A stretch of DNA of 64,000 nt from UBA11403 sp963784615 (GTDB lineage: Bacteria; Pseudomonadota; Gammaproteobacteria; Legionellales; Legionellaceae). A program made the position numbers and the translations under genes. Positions 24,809-33,853 of the stretch are shown here, in pieces. Within the stretch, counting starts at the first letter, position 1; every line of letters starts with the position of its first letter. Under the pieces are notes generated by a model. That model was not told the DNA's origin. It saw only the letters and a list, made by a program, of their open reading frames with translations, and did not search any database. The stretch lies in the NCBI GenBank assembly GCA_963784615.1, contig CAWASG010000002.1, positions 496,001-560,000 of the forward strand. The letters run 5' to 3'.

Positions 24809-25934
24809 GGCTGTATCTGGTTTAGCACCTAGCTCGTTGACCCTACAGAATAATGGCGGAGATAATTTGGTTCTAAATACCGATGGATTATTTACATTTT
24901 CGACGCCTATTCCCTATGGCGGGAGTTATGATGTTACGATATTATTACCACAGCCGTCTGGTTTAATATGTAAAGTGTTTCATGGGACTGGTTCTCCTGT
25001 TACCGCCGATGTGACAAGCGTAAGAGTCATATGTTACGCCCAATCCGCTTATGTTGCGGACACAGTTGGGAACATGCGTTATTGTACGTTAAATAATATT
25101 GACGGTACGTTCAACACCTGCACTACAACCCCGAGCAGTGGCGCACCCGCATGGCTTCCAGCGGGGGTTGCTCTTGCCACAATGGATGATGCCATGTATG
25201 CATATGTGGCAGATATCGTGGGATCTGTTTATAAATGTACATTAAATACGGATGGTACATTTAATACCTGTACTGCTGAAACCCCCGCTATCCCACCGTT
25301 CTTAGGTTCTTTTGCAATCTCATTTTCCACCGTGAATAATACGCAGTATGCATACATTAGCACCGATATCCCTTCGGGTGTCTCACATTGCACGATAAAT
25401 TCAACTAGTGGTGAATTGAATACTTGTACTCCAACTCCGTTAAGTGCCCCGGTTTGGAACCCCGTAGAAATAGCATTTGCCACGATAAGTTCAATACAGT
25501 ATGCATATGTAGCAGATGGCACCCCTATGGGAGGTGCTATCTATCAATGTACGCTAAATTATGATGGAACTTTTAATAACTGCTTGACTACTCCTGTCTC
25601 TCCGCCGGCTTGGGCAGCTCCAACCGGGATAGCATTGATCACAGTTAATGGATCCCAATATGCGTATATTGCTGATGTTAGTACAGGCATGTATCTATGT
25701 GAAGTATACCCAACAGGCGGATTGCTTCATGATTGCATACCAACTGCCACTCCCGCCCCTGGGCAACCGAATTCGGTGACCATTGGCACGGTAAATGGAA
25801 CACGGTATGCCTATGTTTCAGGTACTAATGTGTACCGTTGTGAGATCAATCCGACTACTGCTGCGCTTGAAAATTGCCTTGTAACTCCGGCGGCCTCTCC
25901 ATTTGCAGCCTATGCGGCGGCAATAATGAATTGA
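24809..25934 (+). pseudogene. Secreted Ig-like/repeat protein, 3' fragment with propeller-like repeats
   Basis: Begins with a second LTLQNNGGDN...VTSVRVICY module, then about five repeats of roughly 55 residues with the pattern QYAYVAD...GxxYxCTLNxDGTFNxCTxTP. Examples are YAYVADTVGNMRYCTLNNID and YAYIADVSTGMYLCEVYPTG. The repeated YAYVAD strand and one pair of Cys per repeat suggest a beta-propeller held by disulfides. The frame is open upstream to 24792 but the true 5' part lies beyond the IS3 element. The C-terminus is complete (AAAIMN). Probably secreted when intact; function unknown. Confidence 0.8.
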
Positions 25935-25991
25935 GCCAGCTAACCAGCGTAGTTGCTATGGTTGAATTGAAGTAAAAAATTTTTAAAAAAA

Positions 25992-26056
25992 AGAGTCTCC
26001 AGTTAAAGTAAAGAAGTAACGAACTTAACTTAACTTAACTTAAAAAAGGAGACTCT
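25992..26056 (+). promoter_or_regulatory. Hairpin covering the ribosome-binding site of the IS110 transposase
   Basis: AGAGTCTCC (25992-26000) and GGAGACTCT (26048-26056) are perfect inverted arms. The right arm contains the Shine-Dalgarno GGAGA, 6 bp before the ATG at 26058. Between the arms lies a fourfold CTTAA tandem (26024-26043). Folding of the transcript would hide the ribosome-binding site. Confidence 0.6.
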
Positions 26057-26057
26057 C

Positions 26058-27123
26058 ATGCAATACGATTATAACGGCAAAAATGTATACGTAGGAATAG
26101 ATGTCCATAAAAAAAGTTATTCGGTTTACTGCATATGTGATCGAGTAAAAGTTAAAAGCTGGACTATGCGAACAAGCCCAACCGATTTAATTGAACAATT
26201 ACAACGGTTTTTTAAAGGTGCGCAAATACATACGGTCTATGAAGCTGGATTTAGTGGTTTTGCACTGCATCGTGCGCTTATACAGGCTGGAATAAGGAGC
26301 ATTGTCGTAAATCCTGGATCAGTTGAAACGGCGTCTAGAGACAAGGTTAAAACAGATAAACGGGATGCCAAGAAATTAGCGGAGCAATTATCCGACAATC
26401 GATTAAGTTCTATTTATATTCCTGGAGAAGAAGAGGAGCGATTACGATTATTCACTCGGCTAAGGGCAACCATTATTAAAGATAGGAGTCGTATCGCCTG
26501 CCGGATTAAAAGCAAATTATTTCAATTCGGATATGACGAAAGTTTAATTGATGATAAAACGACAAGTATTCAATGGGTAAAGAACTTAAAAAAAATGGAT
26601 GGTTTTCCTTTTGAATTAAAGCGCGTCATTGATTATTTCTGTGATCAGTGGCTGAGACTAACAGACGATTTAAAGCAGATAAATAAAGACATTGCTAATC
26701 AGTCGAAAGCCAGTCAAGAGCTTTCGGCATTAGAAGATATTTATAAAAGTGCTCCTGGTATAGGAACGATATCATCTAAAGTATTAAGTCGTGAGCTGGG
26801 AACGTTAAAGCAATTTAATAGCAATAAACACGCTTATAGTTTTATGGGTTTAACGCCGAGTGAATCCTCTTCTGGGGAAACGAGACGTCAAGGCGGGATC
26901 AGTCATTGTGGCCGCCCTTATTTAAGGCAAATATTAATTGAGGTTGCTTGGCGCCACAGGAAAGGACGCCGAGATAGCTAAGAAGTTTGCGGAGCTAAGC
27001 TACCGGCGGGGTAAAAAGCGGGCAATAGTGGCAATTGCCAGAATATTGGTCGGACGATTACGTTGTTGTTTAATGAATGGAATCGTTTATGAAACACAAA
27101 ATGTAACGGTGTGTCATGAGTAA
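26058..27123 (+). pseudogene. IS110-family transposase, frameshifted near the C-terminus
   Basis: The N-terminal DEDD/RuvC-like domain is clear (VYVGIDVHKKSYSVYC, HTVYEAGFSGFALHRAL, KTDKRDAKKLAEQL). The C-terminal transposase_20 domain is also clear (YKSAPGIGTISSKVLSRELG, FMGLTPSESSSGETRRQGGI). The first frame stops at 26981 after EVAWRHRKGRRDS. The expected continuation, ATGKDAEIAKKFAELSYRRG and IVAIARILVGRL, is in another frame from about 26950. A lost GC dinucleotide at TGGCG(CG)CCACA would explain it. The active-site Ser of the C-terminal domain is upstream of the shift, but the protein is probably inactive. Confidence 0.85.
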
Positions 27124-27512
27124 GGATAAAAAAGTCTTTAGCAGATATTTTTTGCAATAATAAGGACACAACTAAAAAAACAATAAAAGCGTTAATGGTA
27201 AGGGTAAAACTGTTAAAAAAGGTTACGCTGTGACCTCGTCAACCAGGCTGTGATTATGAATTAATAAATCACGTTATTGTAGTTTGGGGCGCAGCACTTA
27301 TTAAACCGAATAGACAACTTGTGACGGCTCTACGGAGTTGATTACGAATGGCAGCATGATCTAATAAGATTAAGATCAAAAAAAGATAACAGTAGCCGTT
27401 AGCAGAACCTTTTATAAATGTTTTTTAGGAAAAGCAGTTTTTTAAAAAGCGTTATTTATAAACAAAAATAAACGCTGGGGATTTTTTTAAAAAAAATTTG
27501 ACAATTCACATG
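27124..27512. other. Non-coding tail of the IS110-type element
   Basis: About 390 bp of AT-rich sequence without an ORF. It contains hairpin-forming stretches such as AGCGTTATTTAT...ATAAACGCT (27448-27475) and GTGATT...AAATCAC (27250-27272). IS110/IS1111 elements carry a guide (bridge) RNA in a non-coding end, and this is the larger of the two non-coding ends here. The right boundary of the element could not be fixed. Confidence 0.4.
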
Positions 27513-27585
27513 GCAGCCTGGTTGACGCACGCTCAAATCTTCAGCCTCAAACAAATAGCCGCGCGTCAACCGGGATGGGCGTACC
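27513..27585. repeat. Palindromic repeat family 4, copy a
   Basis: GCCTGGTTGACGCACG and CGCGCGTCAACCGGGATGGG form inverted arms. The same arrangement occurs at 42762-42837. Confidence 0.82.
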
Positions 27586-27776
27586 ACTGAAATAACTTGT
27601 TATCCAGGCTGCGTTGCCTCGAACATATTTGCTCCCCCATCCATGCAGTGACCTTTTAAGGTTAGCTTCGATGGGGCCAAAAGGGGACAATTCTACTTTG
27701 CCGCTAAAAAAACGGGCGGCCTCTGCAACTCGCAATATGTCTACTATAATTACATTAATTCAATGGTAATAGTGAG

Positions 27777-30700
27777 ATGTTAATGCGTGACAATAATGAT
27801 AAGACTAGCTTTGAATCTTCTGATGATTCATCCGCTGCGGCTGCGCAAGGTGCTGGACAATCCGGGGTGGGTATCAGGCATGATAATCTTGAGGCCATTT
27901 TTATGGCAATGCTCGAGAAATTACCCGCTTCGATAAAAGAGAAAGCGCCAAAGGGAGGATTTCAGCCGTTGGGCGAGTACCCGCTACAAAGGCCTAAAGA
28001 ACCAAAAAAAACAGTATACGGAGACCAATGTCAGTACATAAATGCGCTTCTGGGCATTAAAGAAAAACTGGATCCGAACGATGTGCTCACAATCAGTGAA
28101 ACTTTCAGGCAATTACTCATCAAGAATGCGCCAAAACCCATTTCACATAGCGCGCTTAAAGCACAATTGGGTGCTGCTGCTCCTGCTGGCGCAGCTTCCC
28201 ACCAAACTCGCGTTGCAATCCTTGCTAACGCGAGTGAGTCTTTTGATTTATCGAAATATTTTATGAATCCTGCTACCGTCACGTTCATTCAAGGGGCGAG
28301 TCAGGAAAATTTTCTTGAAGAGGCACTTCTGGGGCGGCGGTGCCATCCAATGCATTATCCTAATGACCCCACCCAAGGGCCAGGCGTCCAAGAACATAGC
28401 GCTATCATGGCAATGAGTTTGTATTGTGCTGCAGACGCGGATAGGGATACAAATAGGGTGCGTTCCATGGCCGGTTGGTGGAATGACCCCAAACTATCCC
28501 CCCTACTTGAAAAATGGGAAGGGTACGTACTGCCAGCAGTAGGCAAAGAGGAACAATTCTTGACTGCGGTGCAAGACTCTGTGAATCTTGACAAAGTGTG
28601 TACGTCTAACACGCTTGTTCATCCCTATGGAGACACAACACGCCTTGCAGGTATCAGTTTAAACTGGGGGCTTTGCATAGGGTATGATCCACACAAGCGC
28701 ACGTCAGTAGGAGCGGATGGCAAGTCATTAAAGGGAACGAAAGCAATGCGCGAAGCTGCCCGCATTATGCTCATTCATCAATATGAAATGACTGCAATAC
28801 ATGCCGCGAGCTATGCAAAAGCAAATCCGGATAAAGATGTACCATTACTCTTTACTTCTGTTGGTGCTGGGGTTTTTGCTTGTGATGCCAAGTGGACGGT
28901 CGAGGGAGAAATTGCGGCCATTAAGATGCTTGATCACTACAACATTCCAAATTTAACACTGGTGCATTGTTGCCGCTACGATACTAAATCTCACTTGGTT
29001 ATTTTGGATGGGTTAATTCAGGAATGGACAGATATTCCTGAAAAAACAGTTGAATTGGCGATTGCAACGCGTTTGCGTGATGCCGCTCAATTAACGCCAG
29101 AACAGGTGAAAGGTGAAACAGGAAAATTTGGGGAATGTTTTCCTGTGGCAGCAGCAGCTGCGAATGCCGGAGTAGCTGCTGTGGTAGCCAACCAAACGTC
29201 TCAGGCAAGTGCTGCGGTGGCGGCTGCGGCGGATGCTCACGCTGCTGCAGCGCCAAAAGATATTAAAGTGAAAACCTGGGAGAAGATTATTGAAGAACTT
29301 GGCTATGCAAAAAATGATGAAAAAATTGATAAATTGATATTGCATACGTCAAGTTTGTATAAGCGTCCTATATATTGGAATCAGATTTTAGAATCCACAT
29401 TTTCAGAATCGGGCTTTGGGCCCCGAGAAACATCACTAGCACTAGGTGATTTACATGATGAAATAAGACAAGTGTTATTTGTGCTTGCAAAATTAGAACC
29501 GACAGACTCATATCACGAAGGAATCTACGTAACTAATTTTTATTACCAAGTTGGTTTTCGTAAGCATACCAACACTAATAATAATAAAAAAGAGGAAGCT
29601 AGATTAACAGAGGACTACAGTTGGAGTAATCGATGGGGTTGTAATCATGCGTGCGCTGGCGTTTTATGTGAGATGACTGATGATGAAAGACATGCATTTC
29701 TGGAGGATTTTCGTGGCGTTGTAAGTAAAGAACTTTCTAAGCATCCAGAAATAGCTTCGCCGCCCACGTTTTTTAAAATGCCGTTTATCAACACAGAGCT
29801 CGTTAAAGGTGGAGCAGAACTCCCTGTGCCGATCACAGATCATCCTTTGGTTGTGTCAACAGTTAAAATTGCGGGTGTTGAACATAAAATAGCGTCGCTT
29901 AATATTTGGTGTCCTACCACACCTATTGCGCCATCTGTTCAGAGGGTATTATTTCCAAGTGTCAATTGCGTTGATTTATCAAAAGAATTTCACAAGGCGC
30001 GTTTGGCAGAAATTGCTAAGTATATTGTCGGTGCATTTAAAAATGGTGTGGCGTTATTGGCGTTACAGGAGGTGCCTAATCCACATAATAACGAACAAGC
30101 AGAATATTTTGATCATCTGGTTACAGAAATTAATCGTGAGTCAAAAAAACAAAATGTTGCGATCGATACCAATACTTTAAGGCAAAATTTTTTACAGAAA
30201 AGAGCTCATCCAAAGTTCGGGACTTATATATTAGTTAATCCGACAACATTTTCAATTGCAGCTAATACTCTGCCTGAGCAAATGATAGACGGTTGCGCTG
30301 CAAAATACGAAGTGATTGATAACGCAAGTGCTCAGTATTTTAACGTGGTTAATTTTCATACGAATTTTAATGACAAGGGCCAATTTCAACAAATCCTGAG
30401 TGCATGCAATGCCGGTGCAATTTGTTTGGGAGATACAAATTCCAGTACGAACATATCTGGTTTAGCCGGGGCGCCAGCATTTAATAATTTCAGTGAACAG
30501 TTTGCTGTTTATACGGTTGATGATAAACAAATTCAGATGGGAACTACTGATGCTGTTCTGGTGCCAGCAGGACTTGTTTTAAAACCTGTGCCTACAGCGG
30601 GAGCGGCGGCTGCGGCAAGTGCAGCGCAACAACAATCAGCACCTCCTCTCGTGCAACCGCCGCAACATTCACCCGCTTCTCATCCTGATTATCGTATTGC

Positions 30701-31508
30701 TTCATATATGAATTATGATAATTGTGTTAGTTTTTCTCTTGAAGAAAATGGAGGTACGGTTATTGTCTTTAATGAAAAGAGTGGACGCGGGGTTATAAAA
30801 GATGGAAAAAATTTAGATACAGTGTTTGTTGAGCAGTTCCAAATATTACGTGACGAAGTTCGGGAGTTGCCGAATCCAACTGGTGATTTTTCACCCGCTC
30901 GAGTTGTATCGTCTGCACCTTCTGCGGCATCACCGCAACAACAACCTGCAGCGATCGATTCACTGAAATTGGACGGTATCTGTGTAACGGCAGTAACAAG
31001 AGAGGCAGACGATAATTTTAAAATAACGGGAACAATCCCAGGTGGCGGTAATCGCGCAACAAGAGAGCTTCATTTTAATAAAGAAGGGGTGTTTACTCGC
31101 TCTGGCGGAAAGACAGACCTATCGCCTGAACATATCACAATGAAAGATAACTTATCCGCGATATTTAAACATTTCAAACATACATTGGCTCCTGAAACTC
31201 AAATAATATTTGCAGTTCAATTCGCGTTGGCCGAATACAAACCAACTACTCCAACAACATTTAAGTTTGCATTTTTCCCCCAAGTCTCATTCGGAGCCTC
31301 AGCAGAATCTATTGCCTTCGTGAAAAACGTAAGGGAAATTCTCGCTGATCAATCATTGTCAGATAAAGATAAGGCAGGGCGCATTCAACTTGAAATAAAC
31401 AAGACCAATGGTAGTGGCACTTTACACCTTATTTTGGAAAAATATGAGCTGTGTAAAAATGCGGCAGCGGCTGCAACTTCAGCACCGACACCAGGAAGAC
31501 AAGGATAA
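27777..31508 (+). CDS. 1,243-residue candidate effector with EEP nuclease/phosphatase-like domain
   Basis: A very large soluble protein, no signal peptide or membrane segment. Region about 130-440 has ALLGRRCHPMHY, TLVHPYGDTTRLAGISLNWG and LLFTSVGAGVFACDAKWTVE; the last resembles a macrodomain loop but the match is weak. Ala-rich linkers follow (about 455-500, 940-975 and 1045-1060), one rich in Pro/Gln. Region about 700-925 looks like an endonuclease/exonuclease/phosphatase fold: LALQEVPNP (E765), NFHTNF (H861) and CLGDTNSS (D886, N888). The usual closing SDH motif is not seen (GTTDAVLV instead). Size, eukaryote-like domain mix, Ala/Gln linkers and isolation suggest a Dot/Icm effector, by inference only. 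Confidence 0.7.
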   Translation: MLMRDNNDKTSFESSDDSSAAAAQGAGQSGVGIRHDNLEAIFMAMLEKLPASIKEKAPKGGFQPLGEYPLQRPKEPKKTVYGDQCQYINALLGIKEKLDPNDVLTISETFRQLLIKNAPKPISHSALKAQLGAAAPAGAASHQTRVAILANASESFDLSKYFMNPATVTFIQGASQENFLEEALLGRRCHPMHYPNDPTQGPGVQEHSAIMAMSLYCAADADRDTNRVRSMAGWWNDPKLSPLLEKWEGYVLPAVGKEEQFLTAVQDSVNLDKVCTSNTLVHPYGDTTRLAGISLNWGLCIGYDPHKRTSVGADGKSLKGTKAMREAARIMLIHQYEMTAIHAASYAKANPDKDVPLLFTSVGAGVFACDAKWTVEGEIAAIKMLDHYNIPNLTLVHCCRYDTKSHLVILDGLIQEWTDIPEKTVELAIATRLRDAAQLTPEQVKGETGKFGECFPVAAAAANAGVAAVVANQTSQASAAVAAAADAHAAAAPKDIKVKTWEKIIEELGYAKNDEKIDKLILHTSSLYKRPIYWNQILESTFSESGFGPRETSLALGDLHDEIRQVLFVLAKLEPTDSYHEGIYVTNFYYQVGFRKHTNTNNNKKEEARLTEDYSWSNRWGCNHACAGVLCEMTDDERHAFLEDFRGVVSKELSKHPEIASPPTFFKMPFINTELVKGGAELPVPITDHPLVVSTVKIAGVEHKIASLNIWCPTTPIAPSVQRVLFPSVNCVDLSKEFHKARLAEIAKYIVGAFKNGVALLALQEVPNPHNNEQAEYFDHLVTEINRESKKQNVAIDTNTLRQNFLQKRAHPKFGTYILVNPTTFSIAANTLPEQMIDGCAAKYEVIDNASAQYFNVVNFHTNFNDKGQFQQILSACNAGAICLGDTNSSTNISGLAGAPAFNNFSEQFAVYTVDDKQIQMGTTDAVLVPAGLVLKPVPTAGAAAAASAAQQQSAPPLVQPPQHSPASHPDYRIASYMNYDNCVSFSLEENGGTVIVFNEKSGRGVIKDGKNLDTVFVEQFQILRDEVRELPNPTGDFSPARVVSSAPSAASPQQQPAAIDSLKLDGICVTAVTREADDNFKITGTIPGGGNRATRELHFNKEGVFTRSGGKTDLSPEHITMKDNLSAIFKHFKHTLAPETQIIFAVQFALAEYKPTTPTTFKFAFFPQVSFGASAESIAFVKNVREILADQSLSDKDKAGRIQLEINKTNGSGTLHLILEKYELCKNAAAAATSAPTPGRQG

Positions 31509-31537
31509 AAACGGGCCTCAGTCATCATATCGCCATC

Positions 31538-31614
31538 CGTCGTTGCGAGCGAAGCGCGGCAATCCAGAGTACGGCGCTTCGAACCCTGGATTGCTTCGTG
31601 CCTCGCAACGACGC
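31538..31614. repeat. Palindromic repeat family 3, intact copy
   Basis: CGTCGTTGCGAGCGAAGCGC ... CTTCGTGCCTCGCAACGACG, with inner arms GGCAATCCAGAG / CCCTGGATTGC. Orientation of the two inner arms is swapped relative to the copy at 50633. Confidence 0.88.
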
Positions 31615-31778
31615 CTGATATAACATTGCACATATTGTGAAGTTCATTGGGCGCGGATGGCGAAACGATGACTGAGACCTAAAAACGCATTCCATGCTGC
31701 GTTTACCCTGGAATATAAATCAGTGATTTCAAAATTGTTAAAGTCCATATATAGTGTAATAAAAATTAATTAATCAGG

Positions 31779-32510
31779 ATGCCAATGGATTTCTTTGATA
31801 TCTTAGCAAGTTTGCTCGCATTAATCGTACTAGAAATTATTTTAGGTATAGATAATCTGGTTTTTTTGGCGATCCTCACGGAAAAATTACCGCTTAAAGA
31901 GCGTCGTAAGGCACGTCGTTTGGGGTTGATGTTTGCTTGGGTTACGCGCTTGTTGTTGTTGTTTTCAGCGATGTGGATTGTTCAATTGACCCATCCTTTA
32001 TTTTCTATCGGTCAATGGTCGTTTTCTGCTCGAGATTTGTTTTTAATGGTAGGCGGGGGATTTTTAATCGTCAAGGCCACTCAGGAAATTCATGATGAAG
32101 TCAACGAGGATCCTCCGCTTGCACGGTATCATGCCGAGTCCCAGAGTCGATTGAGCCAAGTGGTGATTCAAGTTGGTTTGATGGATATTATTTTTTCGTT
32201 TGACAGTATTTTAACGGCCGTTGGATTAACGTCCCATTTTTGGGTGATGGCCACGGCGATTACGATTGCAATTATGGTTATGATTTATGCCAGCGAACCC
32301 GTTTCTCATTTTATTCATAAGCACCCAACAATTAAAATGCTGGCGTTGAGCTTTTTAATTTTAATAGGCATGGTTTTGCTCGCAGATGGATTTTCATTCC
32401 ATATTCCGCGTGGGTATATCTACGTTGCAATGGGCTTTTCATTAGGGGTTGAATCGCTGAATTGGCTGCGGCGGTCTCATCGTCAACGAACACAACATAA
32501 GAAGAAATAA
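31779..32510 (+). CDS. TerC family integral membrane protein
   Basis: 243 residues with seven hydrophobic segments. The TerC signature LEIILGIDNLVFLAIL (about 18-33) with its conserved Asp and the second motif DIIFSFDSILTAVG (about 135-148) are present. TerC-type proteins, including E. coli YgdQ, are thought to move metal ions, mainly Mn2+, across the inner membrane, the acidic residues being in the pore. ATG at 31779 or 31785 could be used; AATCAGG precedes both. The next gene starts 1 bp after its stop, so they form an operon. Confidence 0.9.
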   Translation: MPMDFFDILASLLALIVLEIILGIDNLVFLAILTEKLPLKERRKARRLGLMFAWVTRLLLLFSAMWIVQLTHPLFSIGQWSFSARDLFLMVGGGFLIVKATQEIHDEVNEDPPLARYHAESQSRLSQVVIQVGLMDIIFSFDSILTAVGLTSHFWVMATAITIAIMVMIYASEPVSHFIHKHPTIKMLALSFLILIGMVLLADGFSFHIPRGYIYVAMGFSLGVESLNWLRRSHRQRTQHKKK

Positions 32511-32511
32511 T

Positions 32512-32934
32512 ATGTTAATGATGAAAGCGTTTCATATTATTGCAATGGTCGCTTGGTTTGCCGGCTTGTTTTATTTACCTCGATTGTTTGTTTATCATGC
32601 GGATGCAGAGGATGAAATCAGCCTTGCGCGTTTTAAAATCATGGAGCGGCGACTGTATTATGGCATCACTTGGCCTGCGGGAATTATCACGAGTCTGTTG
32701 GGACTGGGATTAATCATGAGCAACCCCGCTTACTATGCCCATGCAGGCTGGATGCACGCCAAGCTTTTTCTGGTGATATTGCTGTGGGCGTATCATCTAA
32801 CTTGCGGGCATTATCGGCGACAATTTGTTGAGGGCAAGCCTCGTCGATCGTCGCGATTTTTTCGTATGTTTAATGAGATTCCCACGCTGCTATTGATAAG
32901 CATTGTATTGTTGGTTGTGTTGAAGCCAATGTAG
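32512..32934 (+). CDS. hemJ: HemJ-type protoporphyrinogen IX oxidase
   Basis: 140 residues with four hydrophobic helices. MKAFHIIAMVAWFAGLFYLP, RLFVYH and WMHAKLFLVILL carry the conserved His residues proposed to bind heme, as in HemJ (UPF0093). HemJ oxidises protoporphyrinogen IX to protoporphyrin IX in haem synthesis in bacteria lacking HemG/HemY; it is the usual form in Legionella and other intracellular gammaproteobacteria. Coupled to the terC-like gene. Confidence 0.92.
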   Translation: MLMMKAFHIIAMVAWFAGLFYLPRLFVYHADAEDEISLARFKIMERRLYYGITWPAGIITSLLGLGLIMSNPAYYAHAGWMHAKLFLVILLWAYHLTCGHYRRQFVEGKPRRSSRFFRMFNEIPTLLLISIVLLVVLKPM

Positions 32935-32942
32935 CGATGATG

Positions 32943-33230
32943 TTAAGGCTTAACGATGTGCAAACGTTGACGCTTCCGCTTTTCATTTCGGACATGTTGC
33001 GTCAAAAGCTGACGAACATAGGGTTGATAACCTAAACCGTCTTCACCGGCCAAATCTTTAAGATCGTCAATGAGGTTCTTTTGCAACCTGATTGATATGA
33101 TTTGGAGATCTAGTTTGTCATCAACAGCTTTATCTTGATCCGAAGAAGCTTTGCGTACAAATTGCTCTGTAGCACCGAGCTCACGATTATCCCAGGTTTC
33201 GTCTATGTGTTCATCATGCGTAACGTTCAT
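32943..33230 (-). CDS. Antitoxin of a BrnT-like toxin pair (ribbon-helix-helix)
   Basis: 95 residues. The N-terminal DEHIDETWDNRELGATEQFV segment and the C-terminal DLQIISIRLQKNLIDDLKDL ... YQPYVRQLLTQHV are the pattern of CopG/BrnA-like antitoxins that pair with the toxin family upstream here. The C-terminal half is the predicted DNA-binding fold. The start overlaps the toxin stop by 17 bp, so the operon order is toxin first. Confidence 0.75.
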   Translation of the reverse strand: MNVTHDEHIDETWDNRELGATEQFVRKASSDQDKAVDDKLDLQIISIRLQKNLIDDLKDLAGEDGLGYQPYVRQLLTQHVRNEKRKRQRLHIVKP

Positions 33231-33507
33231 AAATATCAGCCTCTATCTTATTAGGCGCATATGCGGTTTTGATTTCATAGTTGCCATTAGATAACTCTAT
33301 GAAGACAATTTTGAGCAACCGGCCATGATCAGTCTCAGCTATAAACCAAAGTGTTGGTGGGTGAGTTTTATGATTCACTCGAGTATCTTCCAATAATCCC
33401 TTAGTTCGGTTAAGAAAACACTCGTAAATTTCACTTGCCGTCACTTGATGCTTTCTTTTCAGTTTATCAATGATAGCCGCACTGATTTTTAAATGACTTT
33501 GCAACAT
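33214..33507 (-). CDS. BrnT-like toxin (often annotated ADP-ribosyl-dinitrogen reductase hydrolase)
   Basis: 97 residues from ATG 33507 (MLQSHLKISAAIIDKLKRKH); an in-frame TTG at 33540 would run through the operator-like palindrome. Core: VTASEIYECFLNRTKGLLED, PPTLWFIAETDHGRLLKIVF and EIKTAYAPNKIEADIYERY. This family is paired with RHH antitoxins and is related to BrnT, a ribosome-dependent or free RNase fold; its old annotation as an ADP-ribosylhydrolase is not supported by any motif here. Confidence 0.72.
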   Translation of the reverse strand: MLQSHLKISAAIIDKLKRKHQVTASEIYECFLNRTKGLLEDTRVNHKTHPPTLWFIAETDHGRLLKIVFIELSNGNYEIKTAYAPNKIEADIYERYA

Positions 33508-33522
33508 GTTTATTTTAGTCCA

Positions 33523-33534
33523 TTGTATATACAA
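33523..33534. promoter_or_regulatory. Perfect palindrome, likely operator of the toxin-antitoxin operon
   Basis: TTGTATATACAA, 16 bp upstream of the toxin start and overlapping a TATACA -10-like hexamer on the minus strand. RHH antitoxins commonly bind such sites for autorepression. Confidence 0.5.
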
Positions 33535-33557
33535 AAGCAAGTTTTATGCGATTTTTC

Positions 33558-33734
33558 CTAATCGATCTCAATCATCTCAAAATCTTCTTTACTCGCGCCG
33601 CAATCAGGGCAAAACCAGTTTTCTGGTACGTCTGCCCATAGTGTTCCTGGCGCAATGCCGTCTTCTGGCCAGCCGGTGGCTTCGTCATAAATAAAACCAC
33701 AAATAACACAGAGATATTTTTTATAAGTTTGCAT
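33558..33734 (-). CDS. Rubredoxin
   Basis: 58 residues: MQTYKKYLCVICGFIYDEAT through WPEDGIAPGTLWADVPENWF to CPDCGASKEDFEMIEID (three consecutive pieces). The two CxxC(G) pairs (C9/C12 and C42/C45) bind a single iron; PxxxW and FxCPxCG spacing is standard. Rubredoxins transfer single electrons, for instance to alkane hydroxylases or in oxidative-stress defence. It lies as a single gene between the toxin operon and the MFS transporter. Confidence 0.95.
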   Translation of the reverse strand: MQTYKKYLCVICGFIYDEATGWPEDGIAPGTLWADVPENWFCPDCGASKEDFEMIEID

Positions 33735-33853
33735 AGTTAATTACCTGATCATTAAATAGTGAGTAATATATCGACGACCTGAGTAGAAGTAAAGGTTTAT
33801 TTGGTCTTGTTGATCGTTTCCTCCCTAGTGGTCGAAACGATGAACAAGGCCGT

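Noticed and set aside
27777..28288. Several short antisense ORFs in the 1,243-codon gene
   Set aside because: They arise from the Ala-rich coding strand and lack start signals.
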